Assembly (NCBI RefSeq): GCF_010093815.1
Contig: NW_022985567.1
Coordinates: 397,367-461,366 of the forward strand
Length of the DNA stretch: 64,000 nt
DNA from: Pseudovirgaria hyperparasitica
Taxonomy: Eukaryota; Ascomycota; Dothideomycetes; Acrospermales; Acrospermaceae
Direction of reading: 5' to 3'
The notes beneath the pieces are model-generated. The model saw nothing but the letters and a program-made list of their open reading frames with translations, searched no databases and was not told where the DNA came from. Of this stretch, positions 12,488 to 21,708 are shown in pieces. How positions within the stretch are numbered: position 1 is the stretch's first letter; every line of letters begins with the position of its first letter. The translations under genes were made by a program, and so were the position numbers.

Positions 12488-13828
12488 CATCCACTCGCGA
12501 GCGCAACTTTTGCCATCACCTTTCGTTCTCGAGCACAGTTATCGAGATTATCGCCGTGACTCGGTTCATAATGAATCAACACACTAGATCTCAAAAAGCC
12601 TAAACCACAGTATCCCAAACACATATTTTACTGAGCCCCCCCTCCCCCCTCCGCTGATACAGCACATTACTGCATCACAACCGGCGCAATGTTAGCGACG
12701 AGGATTCTCATGGTGGCGTTTTGCATAGTACCACACGGTTTTGAATGGTGGTCATGTGCTCAGCAAAGGCAGTTTCTGGCGCACACTTCCATGTTTTTTT
12801 CACATGCGTTATGCGAATGGTGTTGTCGGACGGCGGTATTTTGCAACATTCTGCGCATTCGTTTACATGCTCTGTATTCATTCTTCTCCATGAAAGGCTG
12901 ACAAACCTGGGGGTGGATCTGCGAGGAGAATACAGACCATGACGTTGTATCAGCAGCTCGGGCTGGGGACAGCCGTGCTATTTGCATCATCAGCAATGGA
13001 AAGTCGATAGTAAATCACGACTAAGTGCGCTGCTATGACGTTGGAGATGGACATGGATGTATTGTAGTATGCTTTCGTTTCTATATGTATGCTGGGAGAT
13101 GATCTCCCACCAGCTTTTACCATATCAGGATCTATAAATCCGTGTGATCAGGGGTGATTTATAGGTGGGTCACACGCAATGCGCAAACGGAGGAGCGAGA
13201 GGCTTTTGATGTAAATAGTCCATGATTTTGCCATACACAGTAGAGAAGCCAGCGACAACACGCATGCAGAGAATTAAATAGTTTGCTCTGCACAGACCTT
13301 GTGCGGCACGAAGTTCGACGTCGTCTGCATAGCTACCTACCTGTTTCGGTTGAAATCGATGCAGAGACCCAATCATAGGCCTTGCACATGACGAACAAAG
13401 GCTCTCTTGGGACTCAATACTGTCCTATACGAAGTGAACATCCTCTGGCCTCCCATCCAGGGCCGCATAGGGCTTTGTCCGAGGCGATAGATGCCCCAAC
13501 AAGGAATATATAGGGCATCTAGACGTTTGGCATTACTCTACAGCCAATCACAGGCTCAGACGACGACGTTTAGCGTGCAGTGTCATGATTGGCCAGCGCT
13601 CTTGTGGAAATCTGGCATCAAACCGGGGTCCATAAACTTCCCCATCGATAACGCGAATCAGTTTGTGTTTTCCACTCTTGTAGCTTTGAAGAGCTTTCGT
13701 CGCTCCTTTTGTTGTCCTGGTCGTACTTCTATCCTTCTATCCATGTAACAGCACCTAAAGTGCATTGCGTTCTTGTTTATTCTGTCTCTTATACTCCTTC
13801 CAGCCTCACGGCGGATCTCTAGGGCACG
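12488..13828. other. spacer: kinase 3' region and scj1 promoter
   Basis: 1.3 kb without a supported gene. Near 13574-13592, minus strand, lies CCAAT-N9-GCACG, one mismatch from the mammalian ER stress element CCAAT-N9-CCACG; another CCAAT lies near 13541. Whether fungi use this site is not established. Confidence 0.35.
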
Positions 13829-15197
13829 ATGCAACTACTCCATGCGCTCTTGCTTCTATGTCTGTTCTCCCTGGGGCTATGTGCAGAAGATTTCTACAAA
13901 GTAAGGCTTCGCATGCTTTACAAGATCCTTATCGCATGTGCTACAGTCCAAACACTAACAATTCGTCCAGATTCTAGGCTTAGACAAAGACGCCTCAGAC
14001 AAAGAAATCCGCCGCGCATACCGCACCTTGAGCAAGAAGTACCACCCAGACAAGAACCCGTACGCGCTCTCTCCCTCATCACGTCCCTTGACTTCATACT
14101 AAACAACCTGCCTCACTCATAGTAACGACGAGACCGCAAAGGACAAATTCACCACAGTCGCCGAAGCCTACGAATGTCTCTCCGACGCCGAGCTCCGCAA
14201 AATCTACGACCGCTACGGACACGAGGGCTTGGCACAGCACAAACAAGGTGGCGGTGGCCAGCGTGGCGGTCATGACCCGTTTGATCTCTTCAGCCGCTTC
14301 TTCGGCGGCGGCGGACACTTTGGGCACGGCGAGCGACGTGGGCAGAACATGGAAGTCAAGGTATCACTCCCGCTTCGCGACTTCTACAATGGGCGCGACA
14401 CGCAGTTCAGCATCGAGAAGCAGGCCATCTGCAGCAAATGCGAAGGCAGCGGCAGCGCAGACGGCAAGGTCGAGACGTGCGGCGTCTGTGGCGGGCGCGG
14501 CATGCGTATCCAGCGGCACCAGCTCGCGCCAGGCATGTTCCAGCAGGTACAAGCGGTGTGCGACGCGTGCGGCGGTAAGGGACAGCAAATCAAGCACAAG
14601 TGCAGCGTGTGCGGTGGTGCGCGTGTCGTGCGCGAGACGGAGACGTTTGAGCTCAATCTCGAGCCCGGCATGCCGGATGGCGTGCGGTTGACGTATGAGA
14701 ACGAGGCGGACGAGAGCCCGGATTATGTTGCTGGCGATTTGATTGTGCATGTTACGGAGGCGGAACCGAAAATGGACACGAGCGAGGAGGCGTTTAGGAC
14801 GGATGGCACGTTCTTCCGCAGGCGTGGACATGATTTGTTTTGGAGGGAGGTGCTCAGTCTGCGCGAGGCGTGGATGGGTGAGTGGACGCGCAATATCACG
14901 CATTTGGATGGCCATACCGTGTTTCTGTCCCGCGAGCGAGGGCGCGTCGTACAGCCGAACCATGTCGAGATTGTGCCCGGCGAGGGCATGCCGTTCTGGG
15001 CACAGGAGATCCCGGAAGAGTCGGAACGGCGCTTTGGCAATCTGCATGTCGAGTACGTGGTTGTGCTGCCAGACCAGATGGAGAAGGGCATGGAGAAGGA
15101 CTTCCACGGTGTGTGGGACAAGTGGCGGAAGAAGCAAGGTGTTGACTTGCATAAAGACAGTGGAAGACCGGCGCCAAAGGTGCATGACGAGTTGTAG
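13829..15197 (+). CDS. scj1: ER-luminal DnaJ co-chaperone, Scj1/ERdj3 type
   Basis: J-protein partner of the ER Hsp70 (Kar2/BiP), acting in folding and ER-associated degradation. Exons 13829-13900, 13971-14059 and 14123-15197 give 411 aa. Signal peptide: [19 protein letters not shown], then EDFYK. J domain spans about 22-90, with the HPD catalytic motif in YHPDKNP at the end of exon 2. A Gly/Phe-rich linker follows ([10 protein letters not shown]). Four zinc-binding repeats: [24 protein letters not shown] and CSVCGGAR. The C-terminal substrate domain follows. The protein ends in KVHDEL, a textbook ER retrieval signal, which with the signal peptide fixes the location. The first intron has a clear CTAAC branch site. 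The gene is GC-rich compared with its upstream neighbours. Confidence 0.95.
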
Positions 15198-16181
15198 AGT
15201 AATGTACAATAGATGTTCACATACAGGGGGCGCGCATTATAGAGGACTTCGGATACCCGGCTAGAGCATTTTCATATCACTTTCCCCGTTTGCAAGGTGA
15301 ACATACTTCTTCTTACTATGGTATGCTACTGACCTGCAAGTTAGCCCGTCCTCGCCGTCTTCTGAACATCTGGTATCCTCGGCACCTTACCACTCGTCCC
15401 GCCATCGCCCCAGAAGCCGTCGCCATCCCATCCTTGCGCATGTTTGTAAGGTGTGGGGCAGATAGACAGATTCCTTCTTCCGTCCTCGACACAGAACCAA
15501 CGGATCGAGGATGTGGCAGTCATGGTCTTGCTCTCAATGCAAACATGTATGGATCTGGGGAGTAAGAAGCTCCCTATCGAAACACAATACAGCAACAAGT
15601 ATGAGCTCCCCGCCTCATCGCTGTCCGAAACTCTGACGAGGCCGTAGAATCTGTAGCCTGATCAATCTGGCGCGATGTGCTGGCTGGGTTGTAGGTTCTG
15701 TCTATCTATCTGTCAGTCGGCGTGGATTAGAGATGTGCGAGGCTGCGAGCGAGGCATACGAAGGAGAGGGGATACATGCACTGCAACTCAAATAGAGTAC
15801 TGCATATCAAATAGATTTTGAAACAAACCTTCTTGCAATGCTAGCCTTGTTACGTGTATACGTGTAGGCAACTATTCAGAGTGAACTTGGCGTTGGTGAC
15901 CAGGAACCGGGGTGTTCTTGTATACCGCAAACAAGAACCGTTCACAATCTTGAATAAACACGCCGTGCCAGCCTCGTCCGGACGATGTCCTTCTTCAACT
16001 TGTTCTCGTTGCTATTCGAAATACTCCGTATCTTGTTTGTTGAATCCAAGAAGCTGCTGACCTGTGCTCGCTCTGTTGTGTACCGAAATCCGTTAATCTT
16101 TTTCTTGTTACCTATACTCAAAGCACACTGACGACGTTATACTGTCCAACCCTGTGAAAGGGAGAGGATAAATCACAGAAT
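15198..16181. other. spacer, no gene seen
   Basis: 984 bp downstream of scj1 with only short frames in several phases. No RNA gene or repeat stands out. Confidence 0.4.
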
Positions 16182-16908
16182 ATGTCTATTGAGGCCCTGG
16201 ATCCATGCCAAGTAAGCCGGCATCCATATCATCATCATCACCATCATACACATTTAAGCAAAACCCTATACTTACATTATTCTTCTCCCTTTCCTCTAGG
16301 ACGATTGTCTAAGCAGCGCCCAATCACGATACATATGCCAAGAAACAGGCTTCTTCTCCATCTACACAGCGTGTGTGTCTATGTGCGATGATCCGCCGAG
16401 CTCGCTCTACTACATCAACGGTGACGCGGCAATGTTGCATTGCGAGACTGACGCACGTACGACGGGGGGAGCTACCACGGTTTTGTCGACCATCGTAATC
16501 ACACCGACTGGATCCGAGCAGCAACCGAGTACCGTCGTATTCACCTCTATCGAGGGGTTACAGACAGCGCTGTCGACGACACTGTCCTCAGATGGATCAG
16601 GTGCGCAGTCGTCTGCAACGAGCACTGTTGCGCACACACAAACGGAAGGCTGTGTCTCCTCAGGCGGCAGAGTAGGCGTAGGCGTAGGTGTGGGACTGGG
16701 AATACCGTTGATGTTTGCAGTTTTCGTTGTGGCGTTTTACTTGGGGCGGAAAACGCGCAGAGCGGATGTGTCGGTGGAAACGGAGGCAACTGTGTATAGA
16801 TATGAGTTGGATGCGGATGAGACGAGGGTTGGTAGGACGGAGGTGGGTGCTGCAAATACGTACCAGGCGGATGCGAATCGGGGGAGTGGAGTTAGGGGTA
16901 AGTCATGA
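16182..16908 (+). CDS. small single-pass membrane protein, unknown function
   Basis: Not recognised as a named family. Proposed exons 16182-16211 and 16300-16908 give 212 aa. Visible parts: a short Cys-containing N-terminal region (CQDDCLSSAQSRYICQE and TACVSMCDDPPS), a Ser/Thr-rich stretch, a membrane span about 22 aa long preceded by a Val-Gly run (VGVGVGVGLGIPLMFAVFVV), then KTRR and a short charged tail. This layout resembles fungal Mid2-like or other wall-sensor-like proteins, but there is no WSC domain. No signal peptide is visible with this start, so a further upstream exon is likely. The span is clear; the gene model is moderate. Confidence 0.5.
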
Positions 16909-18801
16909 GAAGAAGGAATTTCGTGGGTCGGTTGCTGCATATAACGTTGTTATGTCTTATGATTGTTCATATGGGATCTTATGGTTCCAATTCTCCTCTG
17001 GAAGGGGGCAAAGTCTCGTCTAATATGTCACTCTCTGGGTCTGATAATAGCCCCTGACATTATCAAGCCCAATGGTAGCATTCAGTATCATCCTGCCAAA
17101 GTCATCGATACCATCTAGACGAGCTGTCTGGAAGATATCAGAGAAGGGAGGGTGAGAAGGAAAGAAAGAGGATATGAGAAAGGGAGTGTATGTGTCCATG
17201 AGATTAAAGCCCAACACAGGATCGAGTAGTGTAATGTCAAAACAATGAAACTCTTCAAGCCCGAAGTTATCGTATGGGGCGAGAGTTTGGCCTCCTTCAG
17301 GATATATTGATACATAAACAAGGGGTAAATAAGCGGATGAGATTCTGCTAAATCGCAGCCATTGCGGTAGTTGCACAGCACAGCGCTGTTCAGACTTGAC
17401 GCGATCTCTATAGACCTTTCTCCAGTCTTCTCAGTCCTTTCAAGGGGTATGAGGCAGACGACGTTGGAGGAAGCTGAAATACGCACTAGGCCATATTCTG
17501 ATTCGGCCTAGGCTGGGTGTGTAATACTACAATCAGAAGAGATTTGCTAATGATTATTGAGACAACGAGACTTAGACAGTGGCCAGTCTCATGTGTGACA
17601 TGTCCAAACCATGACTTTCGATCATCCCATTCCAAGCCAACGCGTCTTCGCAGTCAGAGATTCGTGTTTTCAAGCGTTCGTCTTATCATCCAGTTTCCGC
17701 GTTTGTATCCCAAGCTGCTTAGATAGTACAGGACAGTGTCAATCCCTACTTGTTACCCTTCTGTTCAATGAAGAAAACATACTAGGAACCGTCTCTCGTA
17801 TTCTCGCCAAAGGTGTTCCTGTTTCAACAGCCAGCCAATGAAGAGACCACATCTCTCGCTTTAACACTTCTGCTGGCGGGCTTTTGCCTGAAGACGGAAA
17901 TCGATAGATGCAGCAGGGGTCAGGCTAATGGCATGCATGTGAGAGCAATGCAGCTTACTTGCATGGAAGAATATGGGGTCTCCCGATCAGACTCTAGAAT
18001 CGAGACGGCTGAACCGTTAGAAAGGCTGCAACGACGAACAGAGAAGCTCTTAGATGCATTCGAGGTGAGACCAATATTGCTGGTCGCCTAGTAGCTTGAC
18101 AGCAATGCCGGCTGATAGGCGTGAGATAGGCTTCAAATTGGCGCTGGGTTTTAGGAAAGGCGCAGAAACAAGGCTATCGGGCGGTTCTTCACATTCAAGC
18201 ATTTCCTACCCTTTTCGCACGCTTTGCTCTCTCGCCAGTTTACTGCACTGGTTTTACCGCATAGTGGTCATGTTGAAAGCAGTTAGAAAGCAGTTAGATC
18301 CCATGCAAGTGAATGCTGCTTGGGGGCTTGTTTTAGCGGGACGTTGTGGGGGTGCTAGCTAGGTTCGGTATAGCCTTGTGGGCTGACCGAGGCTTAAATC
18401 CGATAGCGTGTAAGGAGGAACAAGTGGGACGCAGCTACGATTGTAATAGCTAAAGCCTGTGGTCCATACAGACGCCAAATAGAGACCGTCGCCGTTGCAT
18501 GGAAGATGCCACACCGGGAGCTGAGTATAGTGTAGAGTGGTGGGGAACAGTACAAAGCAGCTTCTTGTGCAGCGCTGAACCGGAACCGTCTTGTCTGTTG
18601 GAGTACGAATTGCAACGCCTCGAGCGCCGTTGTTGACCCTTAAGTCTTCATAATCCAACATTCCTTTGCTTACTGAGTTGGAAAAAAGGATTTCCACTCG
18701 ATTTCATTGCGATATATGTACCAACGCGTGTTCTAAGTTACTAAACCTCCACTCGCCGGCGCCTCTCCGCCATCGCGCGGGCCAGAGTCGCCTCACACGA
18801 A
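16909..18801. other. 1.9 kb spacer with one orphan open frame
   Basis: The only protein-like item is a minus-strand frame at 17020-17376 (118 codons, listed separately). CT-rich sequence lies just before the WSC gene. Nothing else is supported. Confidence 0.4.
17020..17376 (-). CDS. orphan open frame, hypothetical
   Basis: 118 codons from an ATG, containing well-mixed sequence such as APYDNFGLEEFHCFDITLL and ARLDGIDDFGRMILNATIGL. No family is recognised. It may be an exon of a small gene, a remnant, or chance. Confidence 0.25.
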   Translation of the reverse strand: MQLPQWLRFSRISSAYLPLVYVSIYPEGGQTLAPYDNFGLEEFHCFDITLLDPVLGFNLMDTYTPFLISSFFPSHPPFSDIFQTARLDGIDDFGRMILNATIGLDNVRGYYQTQRVTY

Positions 18802-19514
18802 ATGGTGCCCAGCAGGTCCTCAATCACCCTCCTCCTTCTTACAATCACCACACTCCTACTCTGCCTCTCCTCCGCACAAGTCACATTCTCACAACCCGAC
18901 GACCGCGAAGCCGCACCTACGGCAACTCGCTCCGTGCCTTCAGGCATCAACCCATACACAACAGGCACACCCACCGCGAGCGTCTTCCCAGGCGCTGGCA
19001 ACTATGTCTACGTCGGCTGCTACAACGAGACGACACCCCTCGACGGATCACCGAGTACACGCGCGCTGAGCGGCTCCGGGAGTAAGATGGTACGTCTTCC
19101 TTCTTGCTCTTGCCTCATTGCCAGATTGTCTAACAACAGCAATAGGAGGGCGACGACGCACTTACACCTGAACGCTGCTTCGACTTCTGCGGTGGCGAAC
19201 AATACGCTGGGCTCGAATATGCACGCGAATGCTGGTGCGCACCGTATCTTAATTCGGCGGCGCAGAAGATCGACGAAAGCTGGTGTGACATGCCGTGTAT
19301 GGGCGGCGACGAGAGCTGGTGTGGCGGACGCTTGACGTTCGTATCACCATGAGCGTTTAAGAGATAGGACTGGCTAACTATGAGTTTTAGGTTGACGTTA
19401 TATAATCGGACAAAAGGCGACGAGGACGGTGCTGCGGGGTCTTGGAGAAGAAGCAGTGGAGTTTGGAGTGTGCGATTGGCAGGGTCGTTGACCTTGTTGA
19501 TGGCTTTGCTATAA
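18802..19514 (+). CDS. WSC-domain cell-surface protein, probably GPI-anchored
   Basis: Secreted protein with one WSC domain, a Cys-rich module found in fungal wall-stress sensors and carbohydrate-binding proteins. Exons 18802-19089, 19146-19336 and 19391-19514 give 200 aa. Signal peptide: ITLLLLTITTLLLCLSSAQV. A Ser/Thr/Pro-rich spacer follows. WSC runs from about residue 67 (YVYVGCYNE) through CFDFCGG, YAGLEYARECWC and CDMPCMGGDESWCGG. The tail SGVWSVRLAGSLTLLMALL, ending without charged residues, looks like a GPI attachment signal. The second intron needs a GTTCGT donor, unusual at +3, but it is the choice that restores GGRLTLTLYNR, a common WSC ending; a TGGCTAACTA branch site supports it. 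It converges with the antizyme gene. Confidence 0.8.
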
Positions 19515-19878
19515 TCTTGTTGTCGGGTCGAGCGCGTAGATTTATAAAGTTTGTGAGGATTGTTCGGTGTTTCCCCAGGGATGAAAGGGACCCAAGGTAC
19601 ATGACAGCGGAATAGACTCACGGTAGAGGCATTCTCAAAAATGTAGCGTTGCAGAACGAAAGTTCATTAATTACTGCATAACATCAAGCCCAGTGATAAC
19701 CTTTTGCATAAAGAAGACGTAAACCAACGAAGGCCTCCAAATGCTGAACGCCTAGATGGACATCCTCTTCAATATGTAGAGAAGACCTTTCTTGAAAACT
19801 TGGATGTGATGCTACTCCATTAGAGAACCCATCCATGTGAATTGGCAACTCCTCCACACAAGCAATCTTGGTATCAAA
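19515..19878. other. convergent 3' spacer
   Basis: 364 bp between the ends of the WSC gene and the antizyme gene, holding both 3' regions. No other signal seen. Confidence 0.4.
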
Positions 19879-20880
19879 TCAAACTTCCATGCCCATGAAC
19901 ATCCATCGAGGTGAAACGATATCGATATTCTTCGTCCATTTCTCTAGCGTTGTGGGCTCAAAACCTACCCAACCAAGACTTCTCATCAAAGAGCCGTCTG
20001 AAGAATGCGCGCTTCGGTCGAGACACACAATGAGCGTGTCACAAAGCACGCCCGGGACGGAGCAGAGCTCGAGTAAAGCCATGAGCCTATAGCTAACGTA
20101 AGCGAAAAGACTATTTTATTTTTATTTTTGAGACTTACCCAGGCTTGAGGTCACTCCCATTCACATCGTCGTTAAAGAAGACAAACATAGCTCTCTCACC
20201 ATTATCCTCTTCCACAATGAAGCACCTGAAAAGAGCCCCGCCCACGTAGTCGTAGACCTTGCACCAAGCGGTGACAACACCCCGTTGTTCGATCGATCCG
20301 AAAGGTTGCAAACCCAACCCATGTTGTGCCCCATGTCGTGTGACACTGACCCCACCAGAGATCTCAGTGTCGTTGTAGTTGATCGCAGATGAATGCTTAT
20401 CCAGAGCCAGCGAGTCCTGCCATTCCGTATTCCCCTCAACCAGAAATACAGAACGGAGTATCTCACAGAAGAGTCTCTCACACTCTCCCGCAATGGTATA
20501 AGTTGCCCCCCTTCTCCGCGCCGTGAAATTAGAGCCGGAGCTCGGTTTCACGGTGGTGGTGGCCGAGAGGGGGGGACTTGAAGGTGGTGAATATATTCCC
20601 TGCATACCTTGTTAGCTGTGTGAGGCATGAAGACCTGTACGTGACAACTGTGATGAGCAGTCATGTTCTTGGAGACCATACCGAGCTGACCTCAGGAACG
20701 CCAATCGACTCCGCCAGCCCCGGTAGTGGAGTAGTGAAAGCCTTGAAGCAGGCTGGAGCGAGTATCAACGACGTAGCAAGTTGCGAGGATGTTATTCAGA
20801 CGGGGGCTGGCATCGCGGATGCTGCTACCGCTACTACTACTGCTGCTTCGACTACTACTGGAGGTAGTAATTCGCGCCAT
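19879..20880 (-). CDS. OAZ1: ornithine decarboxylase antizyme, expressed by +1 frameshifting
   Basis: Antizyme binds ornithine decarboxylase, blocks it and sends it to the proteasome; rising polyamines raise its synthesis by stimulating a +1 shift. The opening frame begins at 20880 (MARITTSSSSRS) and ends ...GGVDWRS then TGA at 20694-20692, inside the classic TCC-TGA shift sequence. Skipping the T gives GAG GTC AGC TCG. A GTATGG donor follows (intron 20681-20600, branch GCTAAC, acceptor TGCAG), and the +1 frame continues without a stop through 20599-20139. A second intron (20138-20087) leads to 20086-19879. Downstream matches to the antizyme fold: GNTEWQDSLAL, LMALLELC, DTLIVCLDRS, SLMRSLGWVGFEPTTL and the end RWMFMGMEV. 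About 288 aa if shifted, near the family size. The donor could instead be GTCAGC at 20690, also in frame. The start may lie further upstream. Confidence 0.88.
20692..20697 (-). promoter_or_regulatory. programmed +1 ribosomal frameshift site (UCC UGA)
   Basis: Reads CGT TCC TGA GGT on the minus strand. The zero frame ends at TGA; the +1 frame opens exactly here into the antizyme body. UCC-UGA is the shift codon pair used by antizyme genes from fission yeast to mammals. The following intron begins about 11 nt downstream of the stop. Confidence 0.85.
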
Positions 20881-21708
20881 AGCTGAGTTTTGCCAGGGTT
20901 GCTTCTGTCAATGAATATGTCCAGAGGACTTTGATGGAGCGGACGTCAGTAATTGGAAAGGCACAGGCTTGAGAGACGGATTGCGAGAAGCGATGGTGGA
21001 AGCGTGGTAGACTTGACGAGAAAGAGTAGGCGGTCAGAGCAGGAGAGTGGTATTAAGTGGTCTGGACGACGGTCTAAGACTAGCTAGAGCCTAGCGTAAA
21101 GGTTTTCGTGACCTCGTAATTAGTGGAGTGGGGCCCGGCTGGCTGTGCCCGGATGGCAATGCGCGGGGCCTCGGGGACGACCTGCAAACATAGTAATCGT
21201 ACGTACACACTCTACATAATTGTTCAATGAGGACAAAAGACAAAGTACTAGATTTTCAAAGACTTCAGCTCTGCCAGCCAGTGAAACTTTCGTCATATCT
21301 TGAGTCAAAGAGCTCTTTATGCGCACATGCCTGGTTTCATTGATCTGATAAAGCCCGAGAGTAATGCACGTGCGGTGTGGTAATATTGCGTATGCAATTA
21401 CTGGTTTTCACTGCTTACCAAGGATGGCCAATGTGAGCACGTGACCGAGCATATTGCACCTGCTTAGGTCTGCCCGCCGCCCGCCTAGTCGTTCCTTATT
21501 AATCCAGCCACGTCCTTTACACTCTTCAACTTACCTGCGCAAACTCTCGTCAGCCCATCTGCAACTACCTGATCTCTGACATTCTGATTTTTATTAAATC
21601 TGGCTCACATCTACTCTTCACTTTTCTTCGTATATCCGCTTTCTTGAAAACTTGTGTAGGGAACACTTGTAGGTGTCGGCTGGGGTCGCCAACGGTCGGC
21701 TTTGCAAG
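20881..21708. other. divergent promoter region of antizyme and mpe1
   Basis: 828 bp between two divergent genes. A CT-rich stretch occupies the last 200 bases before the mpe1 start. No other element recognised. Confidence 0.4.

Noticed and set aside
14364-15209. 281-codon minus-strand open frame
   Set aside because: Lies opposite the scj1 coding exon in GC-rich sequence; the sense strand holds the zinc repeats and HDEL end.
19868-20092. plus-strand open frame over the antizyme 3' exon
   Set aside because: The minus strand encodes the conserved antizyme end; the plus frame has no similarity to known proteins.
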